A DNA stretch of 64,000 nucleotides from Streptomyces griseorubiginosus (GTDB lineage: Bacteria; Actinomycetota; Actinomycetes; Streptomycetales; Streptomycetaceae). The stretch lies in assembly GCF_001514195.1 (NCBI RefSeq), contig NZ_KQ948746.1:124001-188000 (forward strand), read 5' to 3'. A program made the translations under genes and the position numbers. The notes beneath the pieces are model-generated. The model was not told where the DNA came from. It worked only from the letters and a program-made list of their open reading frames with translations, and did not search any database. Positions 33,817 through 43,104 of the stretch are shown here, one piece after another. How positions within the stretch are numbered: the stretch's first letter is position 1; the number at the start of each line of letters is the position of its first letter.

Positions 33817-36225
33817 TCACTCCTCGCGGGTGCCGAGGATCGCCGGGTTCTGGCCGCCGGTCGCGGCCCCGCCGCTCGGCGAGTCCCCGTTGGCGCCGCC
33901 GGCCGCGTCCCCCGTGGTGCCGCCGTCGGTGGTGCCCCCGGAGGTGTCCCCGGTGGTGCCGCCGGTCGCGCCCCCGTCGGTCGTCGTACCGCCGGTGGCG
34001 CCGCCCGTCGTGTCGCCGCCGGTGGTGGTGCCGCCGTTGTCCTGGCCCTGGGTCTGCCCCTGGGACTGGCCCTGCGTCTGCCCCTGGGTCGCGCCCCCGT
34101 TGTCCTGGCCGCCGGTGTCGCCGCCGGTCGTGGTGCCGCCGTTGTCCTGGCCCTCGGTGGAGGGCTCCACGGGGGCCTGGGTGCTGGGGGCCTGGTTCTC
34201 GGCGCCCGGCTGGAGCTCCAGGTCGAAGTCGGCGGCCGGCTTCCCCTTGAGGGCGGCCTTGGTGTACTGCGCCCAGATCTGGGCGGGCGGACCGCCGCCG
34301 TTGACGCGCTGGAGGCCGAGCGCGCCGTACAGCGACTTGTGGGCGGCGGTCACCGGGTCCTGGCCCATGACGGAGACGACCGTGGCGAGCTGGGGGGTGT
34401 AGCCCGCGAACCAGGCCGCGGTGTCCTCCTCGGCGGTGCCGGTCTTGCCCGCGGCGGGGCGGCCGGCGGCCAGGGCGGCGGTGGCGGTGCCGTTCTGGAC
34501 GACGCTCTGCAGGACCGAGGTGGTGGTGTCGGCGGCCTCGCGGCTGATGGCCTGGCGGGTCTTCTGCGCGGGCAGCGGGACGGTCTCCTCGCCGTTGGTG
34601 ATCTTGTCGATCATCGTGAACGTGCCGTGCCTGCCGTGGTTGGCGAGGGTCGCGTAGGCCTCCGCCATGTCGAGGACGCTCGCGGTGTTCACACCGAGGG
34701 CGATGGACGGGGTCGCCGTCAGGTCGGGGGTGTCGGCCGGGATGCCCATGGCGATCGCGGTCTGCTTGACCTTGTCGGAGCCGACGTCGACGGCCATCTG
34801 CGCGTACACCGAGTTGACGGACTTGTCGGTGGCCTCGCGGACGGTGATCTCGCCGTAGGAGCCCTGGTCCTCGTTCTCGGGGGCGTAGCTGCCGCCGCTC
34901 CAGCCCACGACCGGACGCTTGTTGGTGCCGTCGTAGTACGTGTTCGGGGTGATCGTCTGACCGTCCTGCGTCCTGGAGTCGTTCTGGACGGCCGCGGCGA
35001 GGACGATGGGCTTGAAGATGGAGCCGACCTGGAAGTCGCCGCGGGTCGCGCCGTTCGTGTACTGCTTGACGTAGTCGATGCCGCCGTACATCGCGACCAG
35101 CCTGCCGGTCTTCGGGTCGACGGAGGCGCCGCCCGCGCGGACGTAGGTGTCGGCCTTGTTGTCCTTCTTGTCGAGCTTGTCGATCACCTGGTCGTTCACC
35201 GCCTTCACGAAGGCGTTCTGCTTGGTCTTGTCCAGGGTGGTCGTGATGCGGTAACCGCCCGCCTCCAGCTGGTCCTTGGTGAGGATCTTGTTGTCGATGA
35301 TGTAGTCCTCGACCGCGTCCCTGATGTAGCCGCGCTGCCCGGACAGCCCGGTGGAGACGGTCTGCTCCTTCGGCATCGGGAACTTCAGGCCGGTGCGCGC
35401 GGACTGGGCGAGCCAGCCCTTCTTGACCATGCCGTCCAGGACGTAGTTCCAGCGGGCCTCGGCCGCACCCTTGTTCTCGGGGTGGGCGACGACGTCGTAC
35501 TCGCTCGGCGCGTTGACCAGCGCGGCGAGGTAGGCGGCGTGGGCCGGGTCGAGCTGGACGGCGTCCTGGCCGTAGTAGGCCTGGGCGGCGGCCTGGATGC
35601 CGTAGGCGTTGCGGCCGAAGTAGCTGGTGTTGAGGTAGCCCTCGAGGATGTCGTCCTTGGACTTCTCGCGGTCCAGCTTGATCGAGATGAAGAACTCCTT
35701 GGCCTTGCGGGTGACCGTCTGCTCCTGGGCCAGGTAGTAGTTCTTCACGTACTGCTGGGTGATCGTGGAGCCGGACTGCTTGCCCTTGCCGGTGGCGGTG
35801 TTCCACGCGGCCCGCAGCATGGCCTTCGGGTCGATCGCGGACTCGGTGTAGAAGTCGCGGTCCTCGGCGGCGAGGACGGCGTGCTGGGCGTCCTTGGATA
35901 CCTGCGAGAGGGAGACGTTCTCGCGGTTGACCTCGCCGTCGCGGGCGAGCTGGCTGCCGTCGGCGTACAGGTACACGTTGGACTGCTTGGTGGCGAGCGC
36001 GTTGGCCGGCGGGATCTTGACCATGGAGTAGCCGAGGTAGAACAGGCCGGCCAGGACCAGCAGCCCGAGGACGATGGTGCCCAGCACCATGCGCCAGGTC
36101 GGGATCAGCCGTCGCCAGCCCGTGCGCCTGGGCCGCTTGGCCTTCTTCTCCCCGCCGGGCTCTTCAACCGTCTGTGGGTCTCTCGGTGCCCAGCCCTCGG
36201 TCGGCTGCTGCGGCTGGTCGCTCAT
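33817..36225 (-). CDS. class A penicillin-binding protein with Gly/Thr-rich C-terminal tail
   Basis: The protein is 802 aa from the ATG at 36225. An N-terminal helix (about residues 45-70) precedes a GT51 glycosyltransferase (EDRDFYTE, GGSTITQQYVKNYYL-type motifs) and a transpeptidase domain with SxxK (GSIFKPIV), and KTG in KTGTAEEDTAAWFAGYTP. It builds peptidoglycan outside the membrane. After about residue 640 a long low-complexity Gly/Thr/Gln-rich tail (GGQDNGGTT and QGQTQGQ repeats) likely reaches into the wall. Confidence 0.93.
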   Translation of the reverse strand: MSDQPQQPTEGWAPRDPQTVEEPGGEKKAKRPRRTGWRRLIPTWRMVLGTIVLGLLVLAGLFYLGYSMVKIPPANALATKQSNVYLYADGSQLARDGEVNRENVSLSQVSKDAQHAVLAAEDRDFYTESAIDPKAMLRAAWNTATGKGKQSGSTITQQYVKNYYLAQEQTVTRKAKEFFISIKLDREKSKDDILEGYLNTSYFGRNAYGIQAAAQAYYGQDAVQLDPAHAAYLAALVNAPSEYDVVAHPENKGAAEARWNYVLDGMVKKGWLAQSARTGLKFPMPKEQTVSTGLSGQRGYIRDAVEDYIIDNKILTKDQLEAGGYRITTTLDKTKQNAFVKAVNDQVIDKLDKKDNKADTYVRAGGASVDPKTGRLVAMYGGIDYVKQYTNGATRGDFQVGSIFKPIVLAAAVQNDSRTQDGQTITPNTYYDGTNKRPVVGWSGGSYAPENEDQGSYGEITVREATDKSVNSVYAQMAVDVGSDKVKQTAIAMGIPADTPDLTATPSIALGVNTASVLDMAEAYATLANHGRHGTFTMIDKITNGEETVPLPAQKTRQAISREAADTTTSVLQSVVQNGTATAALAAGRPAAGKTGTAEEDTAAWFAGYTPQLATVVSVMGQDPVTAAHKSLYGALGLQRVNGGGPPAQIWAQYTKAALKGKPAADFDLELQPGAENQAPSTQAPVEPSTEGQDNGGTTTGGDTGGQDNGGATQGQTQGQSQGQTQGQDNGGTTTGGDTTGGATGGTTTDGGATGGTTGDTSGGTTDGGTTGDAAGGANGDSPSGGAATGGQNPAILGTREE

Positions 36226-36422
36226 GTCGTGCACGGACTCCTGATTTCGCGTCGTACGTTCCCGTACGACCTCGTACGCCTTCTGCGCCCCCTGTTGAAG
36301 ACTCTCGCACCATCCGTTCCGTTCCCGGATATGGCGCGCGTCTCGCCCGGAAAATGGGTGGCCCGCCCCGCCACCTGCGCACTAGGCTCCTGCGCTTCGG
36401 TGTCGGCGGGCCGAGGAGGGCT

Positions 36423-37229
36423 GTGGATGTGGGTTCGGGGCGGTTGTACGCGGCCGTCGCGGCGGGTGGATTCAGACGGTACGCGACGTACCGGGCGGCG
36501 ACGCTCGCCGGGGTGTTCACCAACACCGTCTTCGGTGTGATCTTGGTCTACACGTACCTCGCGCTGTGGGACGAGAAGCCCCATCTCGGGGGGTACGACC
36601 AGGCGCAGGCGGTCACGTACGTGTGGCTGGGGCAGTGTCTCTACTCGACCCTGGCCATCCAGGGCGGCGGTGCCGAGAAGGACCTGATGGACCGCATCCG
36701 TACGGGCGAGATCGCGGTCGACCTGTACCGGCCGGCCGACCTCCAACTGTGGTGGCTGGCGAGCGACTTGGGCCGGTCGCTGTTCCAGTTGCTGGGACGC
36801 GGCGTGATCCCCTTCGCCTTCGGGTCGCTGTTCTTCCCGATGGCGCTGCCCACGGACGTCACCTCCTGGGCGGCCCTGCTGGTGGCGCTGCTGCTCGCGA
36901 TGGTGGTCAGTTTCGGGATCCGGTACCTCGCGGCCCTGAGCGCGTTCTGGCTGCTGGACGGCCAGGGCATCTCGCAGGCGGTGATGATCCTGGGGATCTT
37001 CTGCTCGGGCATGGTGCTGCCGTTGAACGCGTTCCCGGGAGTCTTCGGCGACATCGTGCGGGCCCTGCCCTGGGCGGCGCAGCTCCAGATGCCGGCGGAC
37101 GTCCTGATGGGCAAGACGGACCCGCTCGCCGCGTACGCCTTCCAGGCGGTGTGGGCGGTGGTGCTGCTGGCGGCCGGGCGGCTGCTCCAGCAGGCGGCGA
37201 CGCGGCGGGTGGTGGTGCAGGGTGGCTGA
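36423..37229 (+). CDS. ABC-2 family transporter permease
   Basis: The protein is 268 aa from the GTG at 36423, downstream of GAGGAGG. Six membrane helices are expected (for example LAGVFTNTVFGVILVYTYLAL, LVALLLAMVVSFGIRYLAALSAFWLLD, AVWAVVLLAAGRLL). It belongs to the DUF990-like permease group that usually works with a paralogous permease and an ATPase. The stop overlaps the next start, so translation is coupled. The substrate is unknown. Confidence 0.83.
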   Translation: MDVGSGRLYAAVAAGGFRRYATYRAATLAGVFTNTVFGVILVYTYLALWDEKPHLGGYDQAQAVTYVWLGQCLYSTLAIQGGGAEKDLMDRIRTGEIAVDLYRPADLQLWWLASDLGRSLFQLLGRGVIPFAFGSLFFPMALPTDVTSWAALLVALLLAMVVSFGIRYLAALSAFWLLDGQGISQAVMILGIFCSGMVLPLNAFPGVFGDIVRALPWAAQLQMPADVLMGKTDPLAAYAFQAVWAVVLLAAGRLLQQAATRRVVVQGG

Positions 37230-38070
37230 GGTGACGGAAGTGACCGGGGTGGTCCGGGGTTCCCGGCTGGGCGAGGGGCTGCGGGCGTACCGGCTGATCG
37301 CGGGCATGTGGATCCGCTCCGCCATGACCTACCGCGCCTCCTTCGTCGTCACGGTGTGCGGCAACCTGGCGGTGACGGGCCTGGACTTCGTCGGGATCCT
37401 GCTGATGTTCTCGCAGGTCGACGCGCTGGGCGGCTGGCGGCTGCCCGAGATCGCCTTTCTCTACGGCCTCTCGGTGACCGCCTTCGGCATCGCCGACCTG
37501 GTGCTCGGCTCGATGGACGTGCTGGGTTCCCGGATCCGTGACGGCTCCTTCGACACCCTGCTGGTGCGGCCCGCGCCGGTGCTCGCGCAGATCGGCGCGG
37601 ACCACTTCGCGGTGCGCCGCCTGGGCCGGATCACCCAGGGCACGGTGGTGCTCATCTGGGCGCTGGCCTCGGTGGACGTCGACTGGAGCGCGGCGAAGGT
37701 GCTGCTGGTGCCGCTGATGGTGCTCAGCGGCGCGGTGATCTTCTGCGCGGTGTTCGTGGCGGGCGCGGCCTTCCAGATCTTCGCGCAGGACGCGGCGGAG
37801 GTGCAGAACGCGTTCACGTACGGCGGTACGACGCTGCTCCAGTACCCGCCGACCGTGTTCGGGAAGGACTTCGTGCGGGGCGTGACCTTCATGTTCCCGA
37901 TCGCCTTCGTCAACTGGGTGCCGGCCTGCTACGTGCTGGGCCGGCCGTATCCGCTGGACCTGCCGGAGTGGGCGGCCTTCGCGCCGCCGCTGGTGGCCGC
38001 GGTGTGCTGTGGACTGGCCGGTCTCGCGTGGCGGGCGGGGCTCGGTTCGTATCGGAGTACGGGGAGTTAG
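37222..38070 (+). CDS. ABC-2 family transporter permease, partner
   Basis: The protein is 282 aa from the GTG at 37222. It has six predicted membrane helices and is distantly similar to the upstream permease (IRDGSFDTLLVRPAPVLAQIGADHF is the paralogue of IRTGEIAVDLYRPADLQLWW). The two presumably form a heterodimer. It overlaps the ATPase start by 1 bp. The transported substrate cannot be inferred. Confidence 0.85.
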   Translation: MAEVTEVTGVVRGSRLGEGLRAYRLIAGMWIRSAMTYRASFVVTVCGNLAVTGLDFVGILLMFSQVDALGGWRLPEIAFLYGLSVTAFGIADLVLGSMDVLGSRIRDGSFDTLLVRPAPVLAQIGADHFAVRRLGRITQGTVVLIWALASVDVDWSAAKVLLVPLMVLSGAVIFCAVFVAGAAFQIFAQDAAEVQNAFTYGGTTLLQYPPTVFGKDFVRGVTFMFPIAFVNWVPACYVLGRPYPLDLPEWAAFAPPLVAAVCCGLAGLAWRAGLGSYRSTGS

Positions 38071-39134
38071 TGGCGGAGGTGGAAGTGGACGTGGCGGTGG
38101 ACGAGACAGGGGACGCGGTGACGGACGGGGCGGTGGACGGGGCGGTGGACGGGGCGGTGGACGCCTTCATCGAACTGGACCGCGTCGAGAAGGTCTTCGA
38201 CGTGCGCAAGAAGACCGGCTTCCTGAAACGGGAACGGCGTCAGGTGCGGGCGGTCGACTCGATCTCCTTCACCGTGGCGCGCGGCGAGATGGTCGGGTAC
38301 ATCGGCCCGAACGGCGCCGGCAAGTCGACGACGATCAAGATGCTGACGGGCATCCTCACCCCGTCCGGCGGCCGGCTGCGGGTGGCCGGCATCGACCCGT
38401 CCCGCGAACGCACCCGTCTGGCCCACCGCATCGGAGTGGTCTTCGGGCAGCGCACCACCCTGTGGTGGGACCTCCCGCTGATCGACTCCTACAAGCTGAT
38501 GCATCGCATGTACCGCATCCCGGACGCCCGTTACCGCGAGAACCTCGACCGCTGCGTCGAACTCCTCGAACTGGGCGACCTGTTGGACGTCCCGGTACGG
38601 CAGCTCTCGCTCGGCCAGCGGATGCGGGGCGACATCGCGGCGGCCCTGCTGCACGACCCCGAGGTGCTGTACCTGGACGAGCCGACCATCGGCCTCGACG
38701 TCATCTCCAAGGCCAAGGTGCGGGGATTCCTGCGGGAGTTGAACACCGAGCGCGGCACGACGGTCCTGCTGACCACCCACGACCTCCAGGACATCGAGCA
38801 GCTCTGCTCGCGCGTGATGGTCATCGACCACGGCCGCCTCATGTACGACGGCCCGCTGGCCGGCCTGCACGAGGTGGGCGAGAGCGAGCGGACCCTGGTG
38901 GTGGACCTGGAGCGGGAGTTGCCGCCGATCGACGCGGCTCCCGCGCGCGTGGTGAGGGTGGAGGGGCCCCGGCAGTGGCTGGCGTTCCCGGCGTCCGAGT
39001 CGGCGGCGGCGCTGGTGGCACGGGTCGCCGCGGAGTACCCGCTGGTCGACCTGTCCGTGCGGGAGCCGGACATCGAGGCGGTGATCGCGAAGATGTACGC
39101 GGGGGATGCGGAAGCGGAGAAAGCGGTGTCGTAG
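38070..39134 (+). CDS. ABC transporter ATP-binding protein
   Basis: The 354-aa protein starts at GTG 38070 with a Val/Asp-rich N-terminus including a triplicated DGAV (three 12-bp tandem units at 38124-38159). It then shows Walker A (GYIGPNGAGKSTTIKML), a Q-loop (VVFGQRTTLWWDL), the signature LSLGQRMRGDIAAA, Walker B (EVLYLDEPTIGLD) and the H-loop (LLTTHDLQDIE). The long C-terminal part is of the NatA/DrrA-like type. It completes a three-gene exporter or importer operon with both permeases. Confidence 0.9.
   Translation: MAEVEVDVAVDETGDAVTDGAVDGAVDGAVDAFIELDRVEKVFDVRKKTGFLKRERRQVRAVDSISFTVARGEMVGYIGPNGAGKSTTIKMLTGILTPSGGRLRVAGIDPSRERTRLAHRIGVVFGQRTTLWWDLPLIDSYKLMHRMYRIPDARYRENLDRCVELLELGDLLDVPVRQLSLGQRMRGDIAAALLHDPEVLYLDEPTIGLDVISKAKVRGFLRELNTERGTTVLLTTHDLQDIEQLCSRVMVIDHGRLMYDGPLAGLHEVGESERTLVVDLERELPPIDAAPARVVRVEGPRQWLAFPASESAAALVARVAAEYPLVDLSVREPDIEAVIAKMYAGDAEAEKAVS
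38124..38159 (+). repeat. 12-bp tandem repeat inside the ATPase N-terminus
   Basis: The unit GGACGGGGCGGT occurs three times in tandem and encodes repeated Asp-Gly-Ala-Val. It keeps frame and lengthens the N-terminus ahead of the ATPase domain. Confidence 0.85.
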
Positions 39135-39185
39135 CGGCGTGCGGTCTCGTAGCCGTGGGGTCGGGTAACTCGTAGGCTGCTCTGT

Positions 39186-39899
39186 ATGACGGAGGAACTC
39201 CCGGAGTTGCGTGCTGCCGACGCCGATCGTGAGCGGGTCGCCGAGGTCCTGCGGGACGCCCTCGCCGAGGGGCGGCTCGACATGGCGGAGTTCGAGGAGC
39301 GCCTGGACGCGACGTACAAGGCGCGTACGTACGGCGAACTCGCCCCGATCACCCGGGACCTGCCGGTCGGCCAGGTGGCCGCCCCCAGGGTCGACATGGT
39401 CAAGCAGCCCGAGCCGGACGGGAGTTGGGCGTCCCGGATCGTCGGTGGCGAGGGCTCCTCCACGTGGTCTGTCGCCGTGATGTCCGGGTTCCAGCGCAAG
39501 GGGCGCTGGACCGTGCCCCGGCGCTTCAACTGCTTCGCCTTCTGGGGCGGCGGGGAGATCGATCTGCGCGACGCGAACTTCGCCGACCGCGAGGTCGAGA
39601 TCAACTGCGTGGCGATCATGGGCGGGATGGAGGTGATCGTGCCGCCGGGCGTCGAGGTCGTGGTGCGCGGGATCGGGATCATGGGCGGATTCGACCACCG
39701 CGAGGAGGGCGTGCCGGGTGAGCCGGGGGCCCCTCGCGTGATCGTGACCGGGTTCGCGTTCTGGGGCGGGGTCGGGGTCGAACGCAAGCTCAGGAAGGCG
39801 GATCGGCTGCGGCTGCGGGAGGAGCGGAGACAGGAGCGTCTGCAACGCCGGGCCGCCGCACGCGAGTTGAGGGAGGGGCGCCGCCGGGGGGAGAGGTGA
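39186..39899 (+). CDS. DUF1707/LiaF-like membrane-associated protein
   Basis: The 237-aa protein begins with the DUF1707 motif (LRAADADRERVAEVLRDALAEGRLDMAEFEERLDATYKARTYGEL). The C-terminal half has a LiaF-like beta-strand region (NCFAFWGGGEIDLRDANF, VAIMGGMEVIVPPGVEVVVRGIGIMGGFD, FAFWGGVGVERK), then a basic tail. Such proteins are linked to envelope-stress sensing in actinobacteria. No membrane helix is evident here. It follows the ABC operon by 51 bp. Confidence 0.85.
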   Translation: MTEELPELRAADADRERVAEVLRDALAEGRLDMAEFEERLDATYKARTYGELAPITRDLPVGQVAAPRVDMVKQPEPDGSWASRIVGGEGSSTWSVAVMSGFQRKGRWTVPRRFNCFAFWGGGEIDLRDANFADREVEINCVAIMGGMEVIVPPGVEVVVRGIGIMGGFDHREEGVPGEPGAPRVIVTGFAFWGGVGVERKLRKADRLRLREERRQERLQRRAAARELREGRRRGER

Positions 39900-40068
39900 G
39901 CGCTGGGTCGTTCAGGTGAGGGCTTTAGGGGCGCGGGGAACTGCGCGACCAGCCACGACGCACCCGCACCCGCCCGTGAACCATGCTCCCACCCCCGCGG
40001 GCGCCCGGCCCAAGCCCAGCGCAGCGGGGGCGCGGGGAACTGCGCGACCAGCCCCCACCGGCCCGCGG
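39900..40068. repeat. two copies of a dispersed GGGGCGCGGGGAACTGCGCGAC element
   Basis: Copies near 39926-39960 and 40025-40056 share GGCGCGGGGAACTGCGCGAC followed by CAGCC. The second is preceded by AAGCCCAGCGCAGCGG, as is the copy near 45030. The element recurs between other genes in this window and not within coding regions. Confidence 0.8.
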
Positions 40069-41397
40069 TCAAAGACGGGCCGCCGCCGACCCCTTCAGGT
40101 ACTCCAGGTCGAACGCGTCAGCCATCCGCTCGTACCCCCGGTCGTTGGGGTGGAGCCGGTCCCCCGAGTCGTACAGCGCGCGGAGCGTACGCGGGTCGTA
40201 CGGGTCCCTGACCGCCTTGTCGAAGTCGACCACCGCGTCGTAGACCCGCCCCGCCCTGATCTCCGCGTTGACGGTCTGGCGGACGCCCTCGCGGGCCTTG
40301 GTCCAGCCGTGGCGGTCGCCGAACGGCATGAGCGTGCCGCCGACCACCTTGATGCCGTGGGCGTGGGCCTGGCGGACCAGGTCGCGCAGGCCGGCGAGGA
40401 GCTTGTCGGCGTCGACCGTCCCCGGGGTGCGGAGGATGTCGTTGATGCCGAGGTCGATGACGACGACCTTGACGCCGGGGCGCTCCAGCACGTCCCGCCG
40501 GAAGCGGTGGATGCCGGCCTGGTTCTCCGGCGGGCGGGCGTCCACGAGGACCCGGTTGCCGCCGATCCCCTCGTTGACGACGCTGTAGCGGGGGAGGTCC
40601 TGCCCGGCCGCGAGGGCCGCGCGCAGCCGCCGGTTCAGATAGTCCGGCCAGCGGTTGTTCGCGTCGGCCGTGGAGTCCTTGCCGTCGGTGAGGGAGTCCC
40701 CGAAGGTGACCACCGTGCCGTCCGCCTCACCGGTGAGGACGTCCAGCGCGGTCAGGTAACGCCAGCGGTCGACCCGTTCGGTGAACGCCGTGCCGGTGGT
40801 GTCCCCGGTGAGGTCGCCCTCTCCGGAGTACGACGTCTGCCGGGCCCACGGGTGGTAGGTGACCGGTCCGGACAGGGTGGGGGAGTAGGTGGTGACCAGG
40901 ACGTCGGCGCCCGCCGGGACGGCGAGGGGGACGGCGTCGCTGAGCACCTGTCCGCCGGCCGGGATGACGACCGTGGTGCTGCCGGCGAACGTGAGCCGTC
41001 GCATGGTGCCCGCGCTCGCCGCGGCGGTCCGGTGACCGGCGGCGAGCGCGATGGACGCGTGGGTGAGGGTCAGCGCGGTCCGACCGTAGAGATTGGACAG
41101 CGTGATGCGGGCACTCGTACCGCCGACGCTGGTGTGCACGACGTTGCGGACGGAGCGGCCCGCCAGGCCCTCGGTCGCGGTGCCGGGCTCGGCGCCGACG
41201 GGGGAGGCCGCCCAGGTGCCGACCCAGGTTCCGGCGGAGGCGGGTGCCGCGGCGGGGCGCGAGGGCCCGGAACCGGACAGTGCGGTCCGGTCCCTGGTGC
41301 CGGCGTCGGCCGCCACTCCGACGTAGATGGCGGTGGACAGGGCCACGATCACTGCGGTGATCGCGGCGAGCAGGGCGTAACCATGACGCCGAGTCAT
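40069..41397 (-). CDS. secreted SGNH/GDSL hydrolase
   Basis: The 442-aa protein has an N-terminal signal anchor (LLAAITAVIVALSTAIYVG). The SGNH blocks are all visible: block I VTFGDSLTDG, block II EGIGGNRV, block III DLGINDIL and block V DRLHPNDRG with the catalytic Asp-His. It is an extracytoplasmic esterase or lipase. The N-terminal third (about 60-220) is a beta-rich domain often seen before this catalytic domain. Substrate unknown. Confidence 0.92.
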   Translation of the reverse strand: MTRRHGYALLAAITAVIVALSTAIYVGVAADAGTRDRTALSGSGPSRPAAAPASAGTWVGTWAASPVGAEPGTATEGLAGRSVRNVVHTSVGGTSARITLSNLYGRTALTLTHASIALAAGHRTAAASAGTMRRLTFAGSTTVVIPAGGQVLSDAVPLAVPAGADVLVTTYSPTLSGPVTYHPWARQTSYSGEGDLTGDTTGTAFTERVDRWRYLTALDVLTGEADGTVVTFGDSLTDGKDSTADANNRWPDYLNRRLRAALAAGQDLPRYSVVNEGIGGNRVLVDARPPENQAGIHRFRRDVLERPGVKVVVIDLGINDILRTPGTVDADKLLAGLRDLVRQAHAHGIKVVGGTLMPFGDRHGWTKAREGVRQTVNAEIRAGRVYDAVVDFDKAVRDPYDPRTLRALYDSGDRLHPNDRGYERMADAFDLEYLKGSAAARL

Positions 41398-41583
41398 GTG
41401 GTGCTGTTCTCCTCAGGAGATGGGAGCCCGGGGCTCCGATCTGATGAGTTCATGATGAGGCATGACGCTGAGGACAAATGACGAGACCCCCTCCGGTTCC
41501 CCCGTCCGGACAGACGCAGGGAACTCCTGTTCCGTTCCAGGAGTAGGTCAGGAAGGGACAATGTGTGAGGGATCACCGAACGG

Positions 41584-42966
41584 GTGGAGCGGATGGAACG
41601 TACGGAACCTGAGCAAAAGGGGTCATCTGGCAGGGAGTGGTCGGCCCCGGCGGCCGAGGCCGGGGCCGTGAACGGTGCCTCTCCGGCCTCCGCCGTCCGC
41701 ACGATGACCACCTTCAGTGCCGCGGACGAGGAGAAGCAGCGCGGAGTGCGCCGGATGAAGCTCACCGCGCTCGGGCTGCTGCTGTTCGTGGCACTGGTGT
41801 ACGCGCTGGCGAAGTGGGCGGACAGCTCCGGAGCCGGTCCGTGGGCCGGTTACGTCGCCGCGGCCGCCGAGGCGGGCATGGTCGGTGCGATGGCCGACTG
41901 GTTCGCCGTCACCGCCCTGTTCCGCCACCCGCTCGGCCTGCCCATCCCGCACACCGCGATCATCCCGACCAAGAAGGACCAGCTGGGAGTGTCGCTGGGC
42001 GAGTTCGTCGGCGAGAACTTCCTCTCCGAGGACGTCGTACGACAGCGGCTGCGGGCCGTCGGCATCGGCAGCCGGCTCGGCACCTGGCTGGCCGATCCCG
42101 AGCACGCCGACCGGGTCACCGCCGAGCTGTCGGCGGCCCTCAGGGGCGCGCTGACCGTCCTGCGGGACTCCGACGTCCAGGCCGTGGTCGGGGAGGCGAT
42201 CACCCGGCGGGCCGACGCCCAGGAGATCGCGCCCGGCATCGGGAAGATGCTGGAGAAGGTCGTCGCCGACGGCGGGCACCGGCGGGTCGTCGACCTGATC
42301 GTGGCCCGGGCCCACGACTGGCTCGTGCTGCACGACGCGCAGGTCATGCACGCCGTGCAGGGCGGCGCGCCCGGCTGGACCCCGCGGTTCGTCGACAAGA
42401 AGGTCGGCGAGCGGGTCTACAAGGAGCTGCTGCGCTTCGTGACCGAGATGCGGGACATGCCGTCCCACCCGGCCCGCGGAGCCCTGGACCGGTTCCTCAC
42501 CGACTTCGCCTCCGACCTCCAGTCCGACACCGACACGCGCGCGCGGGTCGAGCGGCTCAAGGGCGAGGTGCTGGGGCGCGGCGAGGTCCAGGACCTGATC
42601 GCGTCCGCGTGGACCGCCGTACGGTCGATGATCGTCGCCGCCGCCGAGGACGAGCGCAGCGAGCTGCGGCTGCGGGTGCGGGCGTCCCTGCTGTCGCTGG
42701 GGGCGCGGATGGCCGTCGACCCCAAGGTGCAGGCGAAGGTCGACCGGTGGGTGGAGGGGGCCGCGGTGTACGTGGTCACCACCTACCGGCGCGAGATCAC
42801 CTCCCTGATCACGGACACGGTCGCCGGGTGGGACGCGGAGCACACGACCCGGAAGATCGAGGCACACATCGGGCGCGACCTCCAGTTCATCCGGATCAAC
42901 GGCACGGTGGTGGGGTCGTTGGTGGGGTTGCTGATCTATACGGTGACGCGGGCGTTCGGGGCGTGA
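41584..42966 (+). CDS. DUF445-family membrane protein
   Basis: The protein is 460 aa from the GTG at 41584 (an ATG at 41593 is equally possible). DUF445 proteins have membrane helices at both ends: here LTALGLLLFVALVYALAKWA near residue 60 and GTVVGSLVGLLIYTVTRAF at the very end. Conserved AAEAGMVGAMADWFAVTALFRHPLGLPIPHTAIIP and KKDQLGVSLGEFVGENFLS are diagnostic. The long soluble middle is helical. Its function is unknown. Confidence 0.93.
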   Translation: MERMERTEPEQKGSSGREWSAPAAEAGAVNGASPASAVRTMTTFSAADEEKQRGVRRMKLTALGLLLFVALVYALAKWADSSGAGPWAGYVAAAAEAGMVGAMADWFAVTALFRHPLGLPIPHTAIIPTKKDQLGVSLGEFVGENFLSEDVVRQRLRAVGIGSRLGTWLADPEHADRVTAELSAALRGALTVLRDSDVQAVVGEAITRRADAQEIAPGIGKMLEKVVADGGHRRVVDLIVARAHDWLVLHDAQVMHAVQGGAPGWTPRFVDKKVGERVYKELLRFVTEMRDMPSHPARGALDRFLTDFASDLQSDTDTRARVERLKGEVLGRGEVQDLIASAWTAVRSMIVAAAEDERSELRLRVRASLLSLGARMAVDPKVQAKVDRWVEGAAVYVVTTYRREITSLITDTVAGWDAEHTTRKIEAHIGRDLQFIRINGTVVGSLVGLLIYTVTRAFGA

Positions 42967-43104
42967 AGGGGGCTCGGTGGCGCTCTGGGCAAGGGTGTCT
43001 CGGGGGTGTAGCGGGGTGTGTATCGGGGGTGTGAGGTGGTCGGCCTAGGAATCGGGGGTCGGGGCACCCGGGAGGGGTTCGCTCGCTGAGGAGGGAGCCC
43101 TTCC

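Noticed and set aside
36174..36422. Extended N-terminus of the first ABC permease
   Set aside because: The residues are non-hydrophobic and Arg/Pro-rich and overlap the divergent PBP gene; GTG 36423 has a good ribosome-binding site.
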